Assembly: GCF_014845095.1 (NCBI RefSeq)
Contig: NZ_NKUG01000072.1
Location: 1 to 54,679, forward strand
Source of the DNA: Methylobacterium bullatum
GTDB lineage: Bacteria; Pseudomonadota; Alphaproteobacteria; Rhizobiales; Beijerinckiaceae
Reading direction: 5' to 3'
Length of the DNA: 54,679 nucleotides
The position numbers and the translations under genes are program-made. Numbering within the stretch: position 1 is the stretch's first letter; every line of letters begins with the position of its first letter. Below the pieces are notes generated by a model that was given only the letters and a program-made list of their open reading frames with translations, searched no databases and had not been told where the DNA came from. Shown in pieces: positions 48,115-54,679 of this stretch.

Positions 48115-48405
48115 TCAAAATTCCTCCTCCTCGATGTCTTCTTCCTGTCGGCGTTTGTAGTCCGCGATCTCGGCCCGGTTCATCAGCCTCCAGTCGTCGG
48201 CCATTCCTTCAAGTGGAGCGGTCGCCACACCAAGCGAGCGGACGACGGCCAGGATTTTGTCGACGCCCTCCACCTGAGGAACCTTCGTCATCCCCCCAAG
48301 TCCAACCACCACTTCGACGTCTGCGGTGTCGGACACGAGGTAAAAATCGAGGCGGCATTCGCAGCCTTCGGGCAAATTCTGTTGGGTGTTCATCGTCTCA
48401 CTCAT
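48115..48405 (-). CDS. hypothetical accessory protein, acidic tail
   Basis: The 96-residue protein has CECRLDFYLVSDTADVEVVV and ends KRRQEEDIEEEEF. No family recognised. Confidence 0.5.
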   Translation of the reverse strand: MSETMNTQQNLPEGCECRLDFYLVSDTADVEVVVGLGGMTKVPQVEGVDKILAVVRSLGVATAPLEGMADDWRLMNRAEIADYKRRQEEDIEEEEF

Positions 48406-48459
48406 GCGTCCTGTTCCTCTTCTCCCGCCGGATGCCCGAGGTGAGTGTTAGGGGGGTGG

Positions 48460-48858
48460 CTACCGAGGGGGACGCGGTGCGCGCGTGATGCCTCGAAGCG
48501 CATTGCTGGCGACAAGCTGAGCGCGATCGATCTTGTACTTGTCGCACTTCATCTCGCCCGGCAGGCCACGGATTTCCGTCAGCGCATGCTCAAGGTCCGC
48601 GATCCGCCACCGTGCCTCATCTATCGTGAGGGCATCGGCCATCGCGCCGTCCATGGCATCGGCAAGGCGCGAGTCGGCCTCGTCACCTTGCGCTAGCGCC
48701 TTCGCCAGATCCTCCACCGCGCTCTTCATCAGCGTCCCAACGTGGATGCGGGTGTAGCCGTGAAGCTCGCCCTTCGTCGTGTAGACGTCGTGCTGGTGGC
48801 CCTTCGTCTCGCCGGGTTCGGCGTGATAGTCGGGGCCGAGGGGGATGCGCTTTTTCAT
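48460..48858 (-). CDS. hypothetical accessory phage protein
   Basis: This 132-residue protein starts MKKRIPLGPDYHAEPGETKG and has a long central helix. GAGG precedes the ATG at 48858, favouring it over longer frames. It overlaps the upstream gene by ATGA. No family recognised. Confidence 0.55.
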   Translation of the reverse strand: MKKRIPLGPDYHAEPGETKGHQHDVYTTKGELHGYTRIHVGTLMKSAVEDLAKALAQGDEADSRLADAMDGAMADALTIDEARWRIADLEHALTEIRGLPGEMKCDKYKIDRAQLVASNALRGITRAPRPPR

Positions 48859-49058
48859 GACGTCAACCTCTCTGCCTTTTCTCGCAAACCCTGTGCTTCC
48901 ATCCTGACGAGATGAGCTTGTTTGAGGCCCCGCAGTTTCTCTGCGGTGCCGCCACAATGCCGGGTGCTATCCGCTGCCATTTCGTCGGCCAGCCGTTCCA
49001 AGCGGTCTGCTTCAGCGATAAGCAGCGCGGCATTGGCCTTGTCTTGGGCGTTCACCAT
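48855..49058 (-). CDS. small helical protein
   Basis: The 67-residue coiled-coil-like protein reads AALLIAEADRLERLADEMAA and RMEAQGLREKAERL. It is one of a run of tightly overlapping small genes. No family recognised. Confidence 0.5.
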   Translation of the reverse strand: MVNAQDKANAALLIAEADRLERLADEMAADSTRHCGGTAEKLRGLKQAHLVRMEAQGLREKAERLTS

Positions 49059-49180
49059 GGCCCGTCACTCACGATGCGAGTGGTGACGTACACCCTCAGC
49101 AAGAGGCACTTGCCGCGCCACCGCAACAGGATGAAGCCTTGCTGGGTGGGTGCATCGGCAAGCTTGGTCCGGCGAGTCAT
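49052..49180 (-). CDS. 42-residue basic protein
   Basis: The short frame MTRRTKLADAPTQQGFILLR has a hydrophobic, basic C-terminus. Its start overlaps the upstream stop (ATGA) and its end overlaps the next gene by 7 bases, which supports translation only moderately. Confidence 0.4.
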   Translation of the reverse strand: MTRRTKLADAPTQQGFILLRWRGKCLLLRVYVTTRIVSDGPW

Positions 49181-49443
49181 CGTGCAAACTCCCGACACCG
49201 AACCGTCACCCGCGTGCAGTCGCCGATCCGGCAGTTGCATAGCTCGCTCGGTCTGTTCGGGTCGGTCTGCTCATAGAGCGCCTTCCAGCCGTCACGCTGC
49301 CGGACCTCGTTGGCGACCGCATCGCTAATCGCATGACTGATCTGGTCGGCGAGCCACGTCACGCCTGCCGTATCTGAGAACTTGTCCCAGCCATTGGCAG
49401 CGCCCTCGGCAATGGCGCGGGCCTTTTCGTATTGCTCGCTCAC
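49177..49443 (-). CDS. hypothetical accessory protein with Cys cluster
   Basis: The 88-residue protein is helical at first (EKARAIAEGAANGWDKFSDT). It ends SELCNCRIGDCTRVTVRCRE with four Cys that could bind a metal. ATGA overlaps flank it. Confidence 0.5.
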   Translation of the reverse strand: MSEQYEKARAIAEGAANGWDKFSDTAGVTWLADQISHAISDAVANEVRQRDGWKALYEQTDPNRPSELCNCRIGDCTRVTVRCREFAR

Positions 49444-49685
49444 GGCAACTCCTCCCCCAACTCCGAGAGCGGGATCGTCGCGCGGACGGTCGCCGTGTAG
49501 CCGCTGTGGTAGGAAGGTGAGCCCTCCATGTTCTTCTCGATCTCGACCTTCCCGTGCTTGCGGATGGTCTCGACGGGAATGCCTGACGCCTCGGCCACGG
49601 CGCGCTCGATGAGGGCGTCAAGTTGGCCGCGCCGGAGATGAGCATAGAGCACCCGTTCGTGCTTCTCGGTGTTGTTGATCTCCAT
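49440..49685 (-). CDS. hypothetical accessory phage protein
   Basis: The 81-residue protein starts MEINNTEKHERVLYAHLRRG and has a beta-rich end (GYTATVRATIPLSELG). The start at 49685 shares bases with the upstream stop. No family recognised. Confidence 0.5.
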   Translation of the reverse strand: MEINNTEKHERVLYAHLRRGQLDALIERAVAEASGIPVETIRKHGKVEIEKNMEGSPSYHSGYTATVRATIPLSELGEELP

Positions 49686-49906
49686 CACGCGACGTCCTTG
49701 GTGGCGGGCTTCCAGCCCATGAAAGCCTGAAGGGTGTCGGCGATCCTGGAAGCGACAGAGCAGTGCTCCTTGTTCGCGCCGTAGGTCGTCATGTGCTCGC
49801 CGTGCGGAGCCGGATCGTCGCCGACCTTGCGGGCGTAAATGACGACCTGATCGTAGCCATAGGCTTCGGCGATCTGGCGGGCCGCGCTGATGGGGATGCG
49901 TTTCAT
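49685..49906 (-). CDS. small conserved phage protein
   Basis: The 73-residue protein begins MKRIPISAARQIAEAYGYDQ, then VVIYARKVGDDPAPHGEHMT and TYGANKEHC. I know this pattern from many alphaproteobacterial prophages and integrative elements; no function is established. Confidence 0.6.
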   Translation of the reverse strand: MKRIPISAARQIAEAYGYDQVVIYARKVGDDPAPHGEHMTTYGANKEHCSVASRIADTLQAFMGWKPATKDVA

Positions 49907-50157
49907 CAGCACCACCCCCGCGAGATGGCATAGATCACCCATAAATCGCGCTGGTTCGGCGGCCCGAGCCCGACACCGGCTGACGCCCAAACGCCAGTGA
50001 AGTGGTGGACCCGTATCGTGTGGTAGGTGGCGCGAAGCCATCGCACGACAGGCAGGCGAAGCGGCCATGCTGCTTTCGGGGGCAGCACCCAACCATGCTC
50101 TTTTGCGTCGGTGCGCCACGCCGCGTCGTCATCGATTGTGAGGATGTCGTCGGTCAT
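49906..50157 (-). CDS. hypothetical accessory protein
   Basis: The 83-residue protein is rich in Trp (five or more) with an N-terminal acidic part and a more hydrophobic end (RDLWVIYAISRGWC). Overlaps both neighbours. No family recognised. Confidence 0.45.
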   Translation of the reverse strand: MTDDILTIDDDAAWRTDAKEHGWVLPPKAAWPLRLPVVRWLRATYHTIRVHHFTGVWASAGVGLGPPNQRDLWVIYAISRGWC

Positions 50158-50408
50158 TGCTCTGCTCGGATCTGGAGGATGTCTGTCTTCTCGGCGAGGG
50201 CTTCGACAAGCCTGTCCGTGCCCTCCACGTCATCGCCGTCCTCAAGGAGCGCGGCGCGCAAATGCTCCAGCTTCTCTGCGTCGGTGAAGTGCCGGCCGCG
50301 TTCGATAGCTCGCGCGGCAATCTCGATGGCAAGGCGAGCCATGCCGGGCTTTAGACGCATCTCGTCAGCGGTCTGTCGGACGATGGCGGCGGCTTCATAG
50401 GGCGTCAT
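50154..50408 (-). CDS. first gene of the leftward accessory operon
   Basis: The 84-residue helical protein starts MTPYEAAAIVRQTADEMRLK. GGAGG lies 5 bases before the ATG at 50408, so I prefer this to the TTG at 50420. It is transcribed divergently from the ribbon-helix-helix gene and its promoter shares that gene's palindromic operator. Function unknown. Confidence 0.6.
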   Translation of the reverse strand: MTPYEAAAIVRQTADEMRLKPGMARLAIEIAARAIERGRHFTDAEKLEHLRAALLEDGDDVEGTDRLVEALAEKTDILQIRAEQ

Positions 50409-50433
50409 TCCGACCTCCAAATGCGATCTCTCA

Positions 50434-50483
50434 TTGCCAGAATAAACAACGTTGTTTATACGTCAATAGACAACGGCGTTTAT
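50434..50483. promoter_or_regulatory. divergent promoters sharing palindromic operators
   Basis: The plus-strand promoter is TTGCCA (50434-50439), 17 bp, TATACG (50457-50462). The minus-strand promoter is TTGACG (50466-50461), 16 bp, TATTCT (50444-50439). The perfect palindrome ATAAACAACGTTGTTTAT (50442-50459) lies across both. An imperfect copy sits at 50466-50483, 24 bp away centre to centre. The neighbouring ribbon-helix-helix protein is the obvious ligand. Confidence 0.65.
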
Positions 50484-50528
50484 GAGGGCGCTTTGACGGA
50501 ATTATCGCAGTCGGATACTCCTCGCCGC

Positions 50529-50714
50529 ATGGGGCGACCTCCGATCAATGCCGGGCTGAAAATGGTGAAGCAGACCGTGTGGCTTGATCCACCGCTGCTC
50601 GCGCGGATCGTTGCCGCCGTCGGTGATCGGGGCATGTCGGAATTCTTCCGCTCGGCAGCCGAAGCCGAACTCAAGCGCCGCGAGCGCAAGCCGAAGCCCG
50701 GTGCGGGGGAGTGA
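50529..50714 (+). CDS. ribbon-helix-helix regulator
   Basis: The protein of 61 residues starts MGRPPINAGLKMVKQTVWLD and continues to helices ARIVAAVGDRGMSEFFRSAA and a basic tail. The strand-helix-helix pattern matches CopG/Arc-type repressors, with KQTVWLD as the DNA-reading strand. I start at 50529 because the upstream in-frame ATG at 50421 lies before the predicted promoter. It probably represses both itself and the leftward operon. Confidence 0.65.
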   Translation: MGRPPINAGLKMVKQTVWLDPPLLARIVAAVGDRGMSEFFRSAAEAELKRRERKPKPGAGE

Positions 50715-50719
50715 GGGAG

Positions 50720-50923
50720 ATGGACGACGACGAAGCAATTCGAAACGCAATCTCCATCGCCGTTCGATACGGCGGGATCGACGGGGATCATCATAAAGCG
50801 TGGGTCATAGACCAGATGGTGCGGGCCTTGTCGGGCGATGGCTATGACGCGATTGTAGTTGACGCGAAATCTGGCGAAGACGGCCCGGACACCTACGATT
50901 GGGACGAGGGCACGCCGCCTTAA
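50720..50923 (+). CDS. small conserved phage protein
   Basis: The 67-residue acidic protein reads AWVIDQMVRALSGDGYDAIV and ends GPDTYDWDEGTPP, a pattern often seen in phage accessory genes. GGGAG precedes the ATG. Function unknown. Confidence 0.55.
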   Translation: MDDDEAIRNAISIAVRYGGIDGDHHKAWVIDQMVRALSGDGYDAIVVDAKSGEDGPDTYDWDEGTPP

Positions 50924-50985
50924 CATCCGTTAGGGTTTAGTTAACCCTTCCCCCGGCATCTTTCGGACTACGCCCGGAGGCCACC

Positions 50986-51063
50986 ATGACGCTCACCATC
51001 CTCGATCCGATCTCGGGCAAGCTGGTGACCATTGAGGTGCCGGTCAGGAAGCCATGCCCCTGA
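50986..51063 (+). CDS. 25-residue peptide
   Basis: The frame MTLTILDPISGKLVTIEVPV has a strong GGAGG six bases upstream. Its end overlaps the start of the next gene (10 shared bases), so it may act as a leader peptide that couples translation. Confidence 0.4.
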   Translation: MTLTILDPISGKLVTIEVPVRKPCP

Positions 51064-51263
51064 GCCTCTACCGCATCGGGCCTGACGAGCACCACCTGAT
51101 CGAGGGTGGCGAGGTCGTCGGCAATATGGCGCGGGAGGAAGGCAAATCCAGTTGGCGGGTATCGCTGGTCGAAGAAGCGGGGACGATCCGGCAGCGTCTG
51201 TTCCGATCCTTCGACGCGGCGCTGGAATGGCTGGGCCTGCCGGCGGTGTCCGAGCCGGTTTAG
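51054..51263 (+). CDS. hypothetical small protein
   Basis: The 69-residue protein has a beta-like core (SLYRIGPDEHHLIEGGEVVG, WRVSLVEEAGTIRQRLFRSF) and a final helix. It is coupled to the peptide upstream. Function unknown. Confidence 0.5.
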   Translation: MPLSLYRIGPDEHHLIEGGEVVGNMAREEGKSSWRVSLVEEAGTIRQRLFRSFDAALEWLGLPAVSEPV

Positions 51264-51266
51264 GGC

Positions 51267-51602
51267 TCACCAGGGCCTCGGCCGCGTGCTCATGGTGTCG
51301 ACCCTCTTCCGCCGGCCGTTCCTTCGCTCGATCCATATCTCGGCGCAGCATAGGGCGAGGTCCGGACCCCAGTCGTAATCGCCTTTCCAATTCGGATCGC
51401 GGCCGGGGAAGTTCCGGAAGTCCGCCGCCTCGCGCAGGATCAGCCTCAGCCGAAACTCACCATCGTGCTGGCGCTGGAGTAGCGCGCGCAGGCACTCTGA
51501 CGATGCGACCCAAGCCGCGCCGCCCTTGCTGTCGGGGAAGTTGCGCGGGCCGTATTCATCGGACGTGAGCTCGCGCCAGGGCGGGCCTTCGTCATCGGCC
51601 AT
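51267..51602 (-). CDS. hypothetical accessory protein
   Basis: The 111-residue protein reads GGAAWVASSECLRALLQRQH and EFRLRLILREAADFRN. It converges on the gene at 51054 with 3 bases between them. No family recognised. Confidence 0.5.
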   Translation of the reverse strand: MADDEGPPWRELTSDEYGPRNFPDSKGGAAWVASSECLRALLQRQHDGEFRLRLILREAADFRNFPGRDPNWKGDYDWGPDLALCCAEIWIERRNGRRKRVDTMSTRPRPW

Positions 51603-51609
51603 ATCGCGC

Positions 51610-51996
51610 CTACCTCTTCACCGCCCAGATCGGCACGGCCCCCTTCGGCCGGCCCGGCACGTCCCGGAAGTACCGCGTCCGCTCGAACCGGATAAAGTCC
51701 GCCTCGACCTTCGACACGAGATCGCCACTCAAGACCATGGCCCCGCAGAAGTCGGATCGGATCACACCGAGGTCAGGGTGGACGCCGAAAAGCTGCAGTG
51801 TCGTCCAGCCGAGCTGGCCGGCCTCGTCGGCGTGCTTGTCGAGGAAATCGAGCGACGCGGCGTGAACGGCCTGCCATCCGGCGGGCGTCAGACCGGGACA
51901 TGGGACCACGCTCGGCTTCATGTCGAGGAAGGCCTCGCGCCACGCTTGCGGGCTGCCTGGTTCGATCTTGAAGGCTGGGGATGCTGACATCGCCAT
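51610..51996 (-). CDS. hypothetical protein of mobile-element type
   Basis: The 128-residue protein has GWQAVHAASLDFLDKHADEA, then GWTTLQLFGVHPDLGVIRSD and YFRDVPGRPKGAVPIW. I know this family from alphaproteobacterial integrative elements, without a function. Two Met codons start the frame. Confidence 0.55.
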   Translation of the reverse strand: MAMSASPAFKIEPGSPQAWREAFLDMKPSVVPCPGLTPAGWQAVHAASLDFLDKHADEAGQLGWTTLQLFGVHPDLGVIRSDFCGAMVLSGDLVSKVEADFIRFERTRYFRDVPGRPKGAVPIWAVKR

Positions 51997-52022
51997 GGGA
52001 TAGGGGACGGCGAGCTCGGTCG

Positions 52023-52274
52023 CTATGTCTGGGATGCCACATGCGGCGAAGGGCTCACCGAACGCCCTTCGTGACCGATCTTCGCAATCAGCCTGTCGGC
52101 CGCTTCATTGTCTCCGGCCAGCCTATGCACGACCGCCCAAAGCGCATTGCCCCCATCGTAGTAGCGGCCCACGTCGTTCATGTTCACCGAACAGAAGCAA
52201 ACGAGGCTGTCGACGTGGTCGAGGAGCTTCAGCAACTCGCGCCGGTCGACCGTCACCATCTCTGGCTCACTCAT
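52023..52274 (-). CDS. hypothetical accessory protein
   Basis: The 83-residue protein starts MSEPEMVTVDRRELLKLLDH and has a long helical region. ATG at 52274 is preferred over 52307. No family recognised. Confidence 0.5.
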   Translation of the reverse strand: MSEPEMVTVDRRELLKLLDHVDSLVCFCSVNMNDVGRYYDGGNALWAVVHRLAGDNEAADRLIAKIGHEGRSVSPSPHVASQT

Positions 52275-52337
52275 CCCCGTCCCGCTCCCAAGAGGTCGTT
52301 CGTGCATCCCGCGAGGGGGAGGGGAAGGGCGCCCATT

Positions 52338-52649
52338 TCAGCGGCCCTTACGGTTGCGATGGAAATCAGCGAGGCTGAGCTTCACGGCTCGACGCATCCG
52401 CCATGATCGATACGCCTCTGGCGCTTCCTTCAGCGCCATCACGATGCCCTTGATCCCAAACGGAATTTGCTCGAAGTTCTCAGACTGATAATAGCAGACC
52501 CCATTACCCCACCTCCTGTGGGTGCCTTCGACGGTTGGGGAAGGCATCGGCCGCCGGAAGACGATGATCTCTTCGCCCAAGCGACCGAGATGGCCTTTCC
52601 AGTTGCGATCTTCGTGCGTCATGCGAATGCGCATCAGTCCAAGCATCAC
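52338..52649 (-). CDS. hypothetical accessory protein
   Basis: The 103-residue basic protein reads THEDRNWKGHLGRLGEEIIV and ends KLSLADFHRNRKGR. Overlaps the upstream gene by ATGA. No family recognised. Confidence 0.5.
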   Translation of the reverse strand: MMLGLMRIRMTHEDRNWKGHLGRLGEEIIVFRRPMPSPTVEGTHRRWGNGVCYYQSENFEQIPFGIKGIVMALKEAPEAYRSWRMRRAVKLSLADFHRNRKGR

Positions 52650-53173
52650 AGCGCTCCATTGTTGCGGGCGCCCGATGCGCTCAGGCTTTCCGGCAGGGTC
52701 GGCTCCGTCCCTCCCTCAATTGCGGAGGCGGGGAGGGCGAGGGCCACATCAACGACTGCTTCAGGCGCGGGGTCGCTGGTGTAGCGCGGCCCAAGGCCAT
52801 CGTAATGGACGCCGCGGAACTCCGGGTTCGGATTACGGTGCTCGGCCAGCGCCTTGTCGATGACTTTCTGGACCTCGTAGGCCCGACGGACGTGCATCGG
52901 ATTGTGACCATGGCCGATGCCGCGAGAAGCGCTTCGGGCGAAGCCGAGTTCATGCTTGATCGCATGACAGAGATCGCTCACCCGATCGCATCGGTCGGCA
53001 TTGAAGGCGACGTCTGGGTCGGGCGCGGTGGTGTAGGGCAGGATCGATCCCCAGCGCACTTCTTCCGCCAGATGCTCAATTTGCCCGATGCCAAGCCTGG
53101 TCATCATCTCGCAGGCTTTAGAAATGGCAGCGGCCTGCTCGATTGTCAGGCGAAGGTTCACGAAGGTTGCCAT
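52646..53173 (-). CDS. conserved phage accessory protein
   Basis: The 175-residue protein has a helical N-terminal half (FVNLRLTIEQAAAISKACEM) and the block VQKVIDKALAEHRNPNPEFR followed by GVHYDGLGPRYT, a common phage sequence of unknown function. The C-terminus is low-complexity. Confidence 0.6.
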   Translation of the reverse strand: MATFVNLRLTIEQAAAISKACEMMTRLGIGQIEHLAEEVRWGSILPYTTAPDPDVAFNADRCDRVSDLCHAIKHELGFARSASRGIGHGHNPMHVRRAYEVQKVIDKALAEHRNPNPEFRGVHYDGLGPRYTSDPAPEAVVDVALALPASAIEGGTEPTLPESLSASGARNNGAL

Positions 53174-53176
53174 GGC

Positions 53177-53431
53177 TCACCGTCCTCCCTGAGCGGCGGG
53201 GAGGGGGGAGAGCGCTCTAGCGTCGCGAGCAAGCACTTCGCGTGATGGAAGCGGCGTCTGCCCCGTGAGGCGATCCAAGCCGACCGCTAGACCGACCTCC
53301 AGCCTTGAGGTCCCCAGCATGCCGGCAACAAGCGAGACGGCTTGATCCGCTTCCAGCCCGGTGCATGCTGGCGTCCGGCTGTCGACCATCGTGCGGCACC
53401 ATAGATGCCGAATGAGATGTTCGCGGTCCAT
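53177..53431 (-). CDS. promoter-proximal accessory gene near the attachment site
   Basis: The 84-residue protein starts MDREHLIRHLWCRTMVDSRT and has helices EADQAVSLVAGMLGTSRLEV. A G-rich stretch precedes the ATG. It is the last phage gene before the tRNA. A longer overlapping frame running across the tRNA is not real. The 150 bp between it and the tRNA holds no gene. Confidence 0.5.
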   Translation of the reverse strand: MDREHLIRHLWCRTMVDSRTPACTGLEADQAVSLVAGMLGTSRLEVGLAVGLDRLTGQTPLPSREVLARDARALSPLPAAQGGR

Positions 53432-53580
53432 CTTCACATCCCCCCCAATGTTGGCGGGAAGGCTCAGGCCCAAGCCTGCGGCGAGGAGGAAAGAGAGGGG
53501 GGAGCGCGTAGCCGCAGCGGCTCTTAGGTTCAACGAACCCCTGAGCAGTCCGCGATTTTTCGCTAAGTTACTGAAGTTGT

Positions 53581-53656
53581 TGGTGGGCCCGGCAGGACTC
53601 GAACCTGCAACCAGACCGTTATGAGCGGTCGGCTCTAACCATTGAGCTACAGGCCC
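53581..53656 (-). tRNA. tRNA with CAT anticodon, probably tRNA-Ile2
   Basis: The full cloverleaf is visible: acceptor GGGCCTG/CGGGCCC, D arm GCTCAATGGTTAGAGC, anticodon stem GACCG/CGGTC with loop CTCATAA, T arm with GGTTCGA-type start as GCAGGTTCGAG, and an encoded CCA (53581-53583). GGGCCTGTAGCTC and the AGAGC D arm favour the lysidine-modified tRNA-Ile over elongator tRNA-Met. Its 3' end faces the prophage, as expected for an integration site whose 3' half is rebuilt by attP. Confidence 0.93.
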
Positions 53657-53800
53657 TGCGCCTCTTCCCGTAGAAGGAAAGAGGGGCCTTCGTCCAGCGG
53701 CTGCGCGTTCGAACCTTACGCATTGTCGCCGATTTCCCCGATCCGGTCTTGTGCAGGCGAGGCGTCCGGAACCCGTTCCGGGCCGCCCGGCGTAGGACGG

Positions 53801-53834
53801 GCAAGACGCTCCCCCTCGCAAGACGCTCCCACTC
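53801..53834. repeat. 17-bp tandem repeat in host intergenic DNA
   Basis: GCAAGACGCTCCCCCTC (53801-53817) is followed directly by GCAAGACGCTCCCACTC (53818-53834), 16 of 17 identical. It lies in the 318-bp gap between the tRNA and the first host gene, which otherwise shows no gene. Confidence 0.6.
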
Positions 53835-53974
53835 GATGGAGAGGCACAGCGGTGCCGGGTCAGACCGGGGGAGCCCAAAGGGCGAGGTCGTCTTCGCGTT
53901 AAGCTCATGTTAACCCTGTGCCGACGATCGTTCCGGCGTTGGACAAGGGGTCTGTCGACCCGATTGAGGAGCCG

Positions 53975-54391
53975 ATGGGCCGCACGATCCTCGCTTGCCG
54001 GCTCGCCGCATCCTCTTTCGCCTGGGCTCTTGCGGGATCGCCGGTTCTGGCTCAGGAACCGCTCCTCCTGAGAATCAGGCCTCCGGACGCCGCTCCGGCC
54101 GAGATCGGCGCGGGCAGCGGAATGCCGTCGGCGGAGGAGGTGGCACGGGCCCGGGCCGCGCGCGAAGCGGTGTGGGAGCGGGCGGATCGCCGCGCCCGCA
54201 TCGCGATCGCCTCCGTCTGCAGCGGCTGTCTGCAGCCGGAGCGTCCGGCGGCGCGGCTCACTTCTCAACCGCGCCCGGAGGATGCCATCGTCCGGGCGCA
54301 GACGACACCGCCCGAGCCGCCCGCCACCGGCGACACGGCCCCGGCCGATATCCTCGCCCAGAGCTCAACCAGCCAGACAGGTACTCCATGA
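53975..54391 (+). CDS. host secreted hypothetical protein
   Basis: The 138-residue protein begins MGRTILACRLAASSFAWALA and has a signal peptide cut near LAQEP. The mature part is Pro/Ala-rich and flexible with two Cys (SVCSGCLQP). I start at 53975 by the signal peptide; a GTG at 53918 is less likely. The style (high GC3, Pro-rich) fits chromosomal genes of the host. Confidence 0.6.
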   Translation: MGRTILACRLAASSFAWALAGSPVLAQEPLLLRIRPPDAAPAEIGAGSGMPSAEEVARARAAREAVWERADRRARIAIASVCSGCLQPERPAARLTSQPRPEDAIVRAQTTPPEPPATGDTAPADILAQSSTSQTGTP

Positions 54392-54679
54392 CCCAGTCGC
54401 ATCCCACCAGCGGCGCCGAGCCGGATCCGGCCTGCCCGGTCTCCCTCGATCTCCTCGGGGCGGTCTATCGCGCCGAGCCCGAGGATCTGCCCGAGATCCT
54501 CGCCGAGATCCCTCCCACCACCCGCGCCAAGCTCGCGGTCTACCTCTACGGCAAGAGCCACATGCATCAGCTCGGCCTCTCGGTGGCCCGTGCCTGCGAG
54601 CGGGACGATCTCGTCCGGGTCGCAGGCGAGATCGGCTCGGTGGTCCACGGCCAGGCGCAGATGAAATCCGCGCGGCCCG
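54388..54679 (+). CDS. host hypothetical protein, cut by window end
   Basis: The frame starts MTQSHPTSGAEPDPACPVSL at 54388 (ATGA overlap) and is open to the end of the window. It contains ILAEIPPTTRAKLAVYLYGK and HQLGLSVARACERDDLVRVA. No family recognised; incomplete. Confidence 0.6.
   Translation, partial: MTQSHPTSGAEPDPACPVSLDLLGAVYRAEPEDLPEILAEIPPTTRAKLAVYLYGKSHMHQLGLSVARACERDDLVRVAGEIGSVVHGQAQMKSARP

Noticed and set aside
53177..54268. 363-residue minus-strand frame crossing the tRNA
   Set aside because: It runs through a tRNA and into host intergenic DNA; only the last 84 codons from the ATG at 53431 look like a gene.
1..54679. CRISPR array
   Set aside because: No regularly spaced identical repeats of 24-40 bp with unique spacers were seen; repeats found are iterons, operators, or coding repeats.
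1..54679. Insertion sequences or transposase genes
   Set aside because: No transposase motif or terminal inverted repeat with target duplication was found; the only selfish-type genes are HNH endonucleases.

Overview
The window is most of one temperate siphovirus-type prophage in a high-GC alphaproteobacterium, plus about 1 kb of host chromosome at the right end. Phage-encoded GapR (DUF2312), the S24-type repressor/Cro pair and the GTA-like tail proteins point to Rhizobiales. The overall look suggests Methylobacterium/Methylorubrum, but that is inference from protein style only. No integrase lies in the window, and the left end (position 1) is still inside the leftward early operon. The integrase and attL are therefore expected to the left of position 1. 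A tRNA gene with a CAT anticodon (53581-53656, minus) has its 3' end facing the prophage and is the likely integration target.

Layout. (1) 37-5813, leftward early operon: YqaJ/lambda-Exo-like nuclease, ERF annealing protein, HNH nuclease, a WYL-like mosaic protein and several small proteins. (2) 5814-6675, immunity region: S24 repressor flanked by two promoters that share TTGTATCG half-sites, then a Cro-like gene. (3) 6676-16870, rightward early operon, very tightly packed by ATGA overlaps: HTH proteins, a stand-alone DnaA domain-IV protein, GapR, a RuvC-like and a RusA resolvase, dCTP deaminase, DnaB helicase, a replication initiator with an iteron-type origin inside it, and a beta-class DNA methyltransferase. 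A strong terminator follows at 16933-16967. (4) 17029-24357, packaging and head: HNH, a probable cos region, TerS, an inserted HNH homing-type endonuclease, TerL, a prohead protease fused to the HK97-fold capsid, and portal. (5) 24376-29387, fibre-like genes: two collagen-like proteins (one with a signal peptide) and a glycine-rich protein. (6) 29445-42537, neck and tail: connectors, tail tube, tail chaperones linked by a lambda-type GGGAAAG -1 frameshift, a reverse-strand secreted moron, tape measure with a transglycosylase-like domain, hub protein, and a tail spike with an SGNH-type esterase signature. (7) 42648-46956, lysis and small genes: GH19 endolysin and membrane proteins, ending at paired terminators (47007-47152). 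(8) 47208-53431, mainly leftward accessory genes, split by a second switch: a ribbon-helix-helix gene whose 18-bp palindromic operator sits between two divergent promoters (50434-50483). (9) 53581-54679, tRNA and host genes.

How it works together: the repressor holds the divergent early promoters shut. On induction the left operon supplies recombination functions and the right operon supplies replication (initiator plus DnaB acting at the in-gene iterons), resolvases and nucleotide metabolism. The late operon then builds an HK97-type head and a long tail and lyses the cell. The accessory region on the right appears to be controlled separately and may act during lysogeny. All functional calls rest on motifs read by eye; no database search was run.
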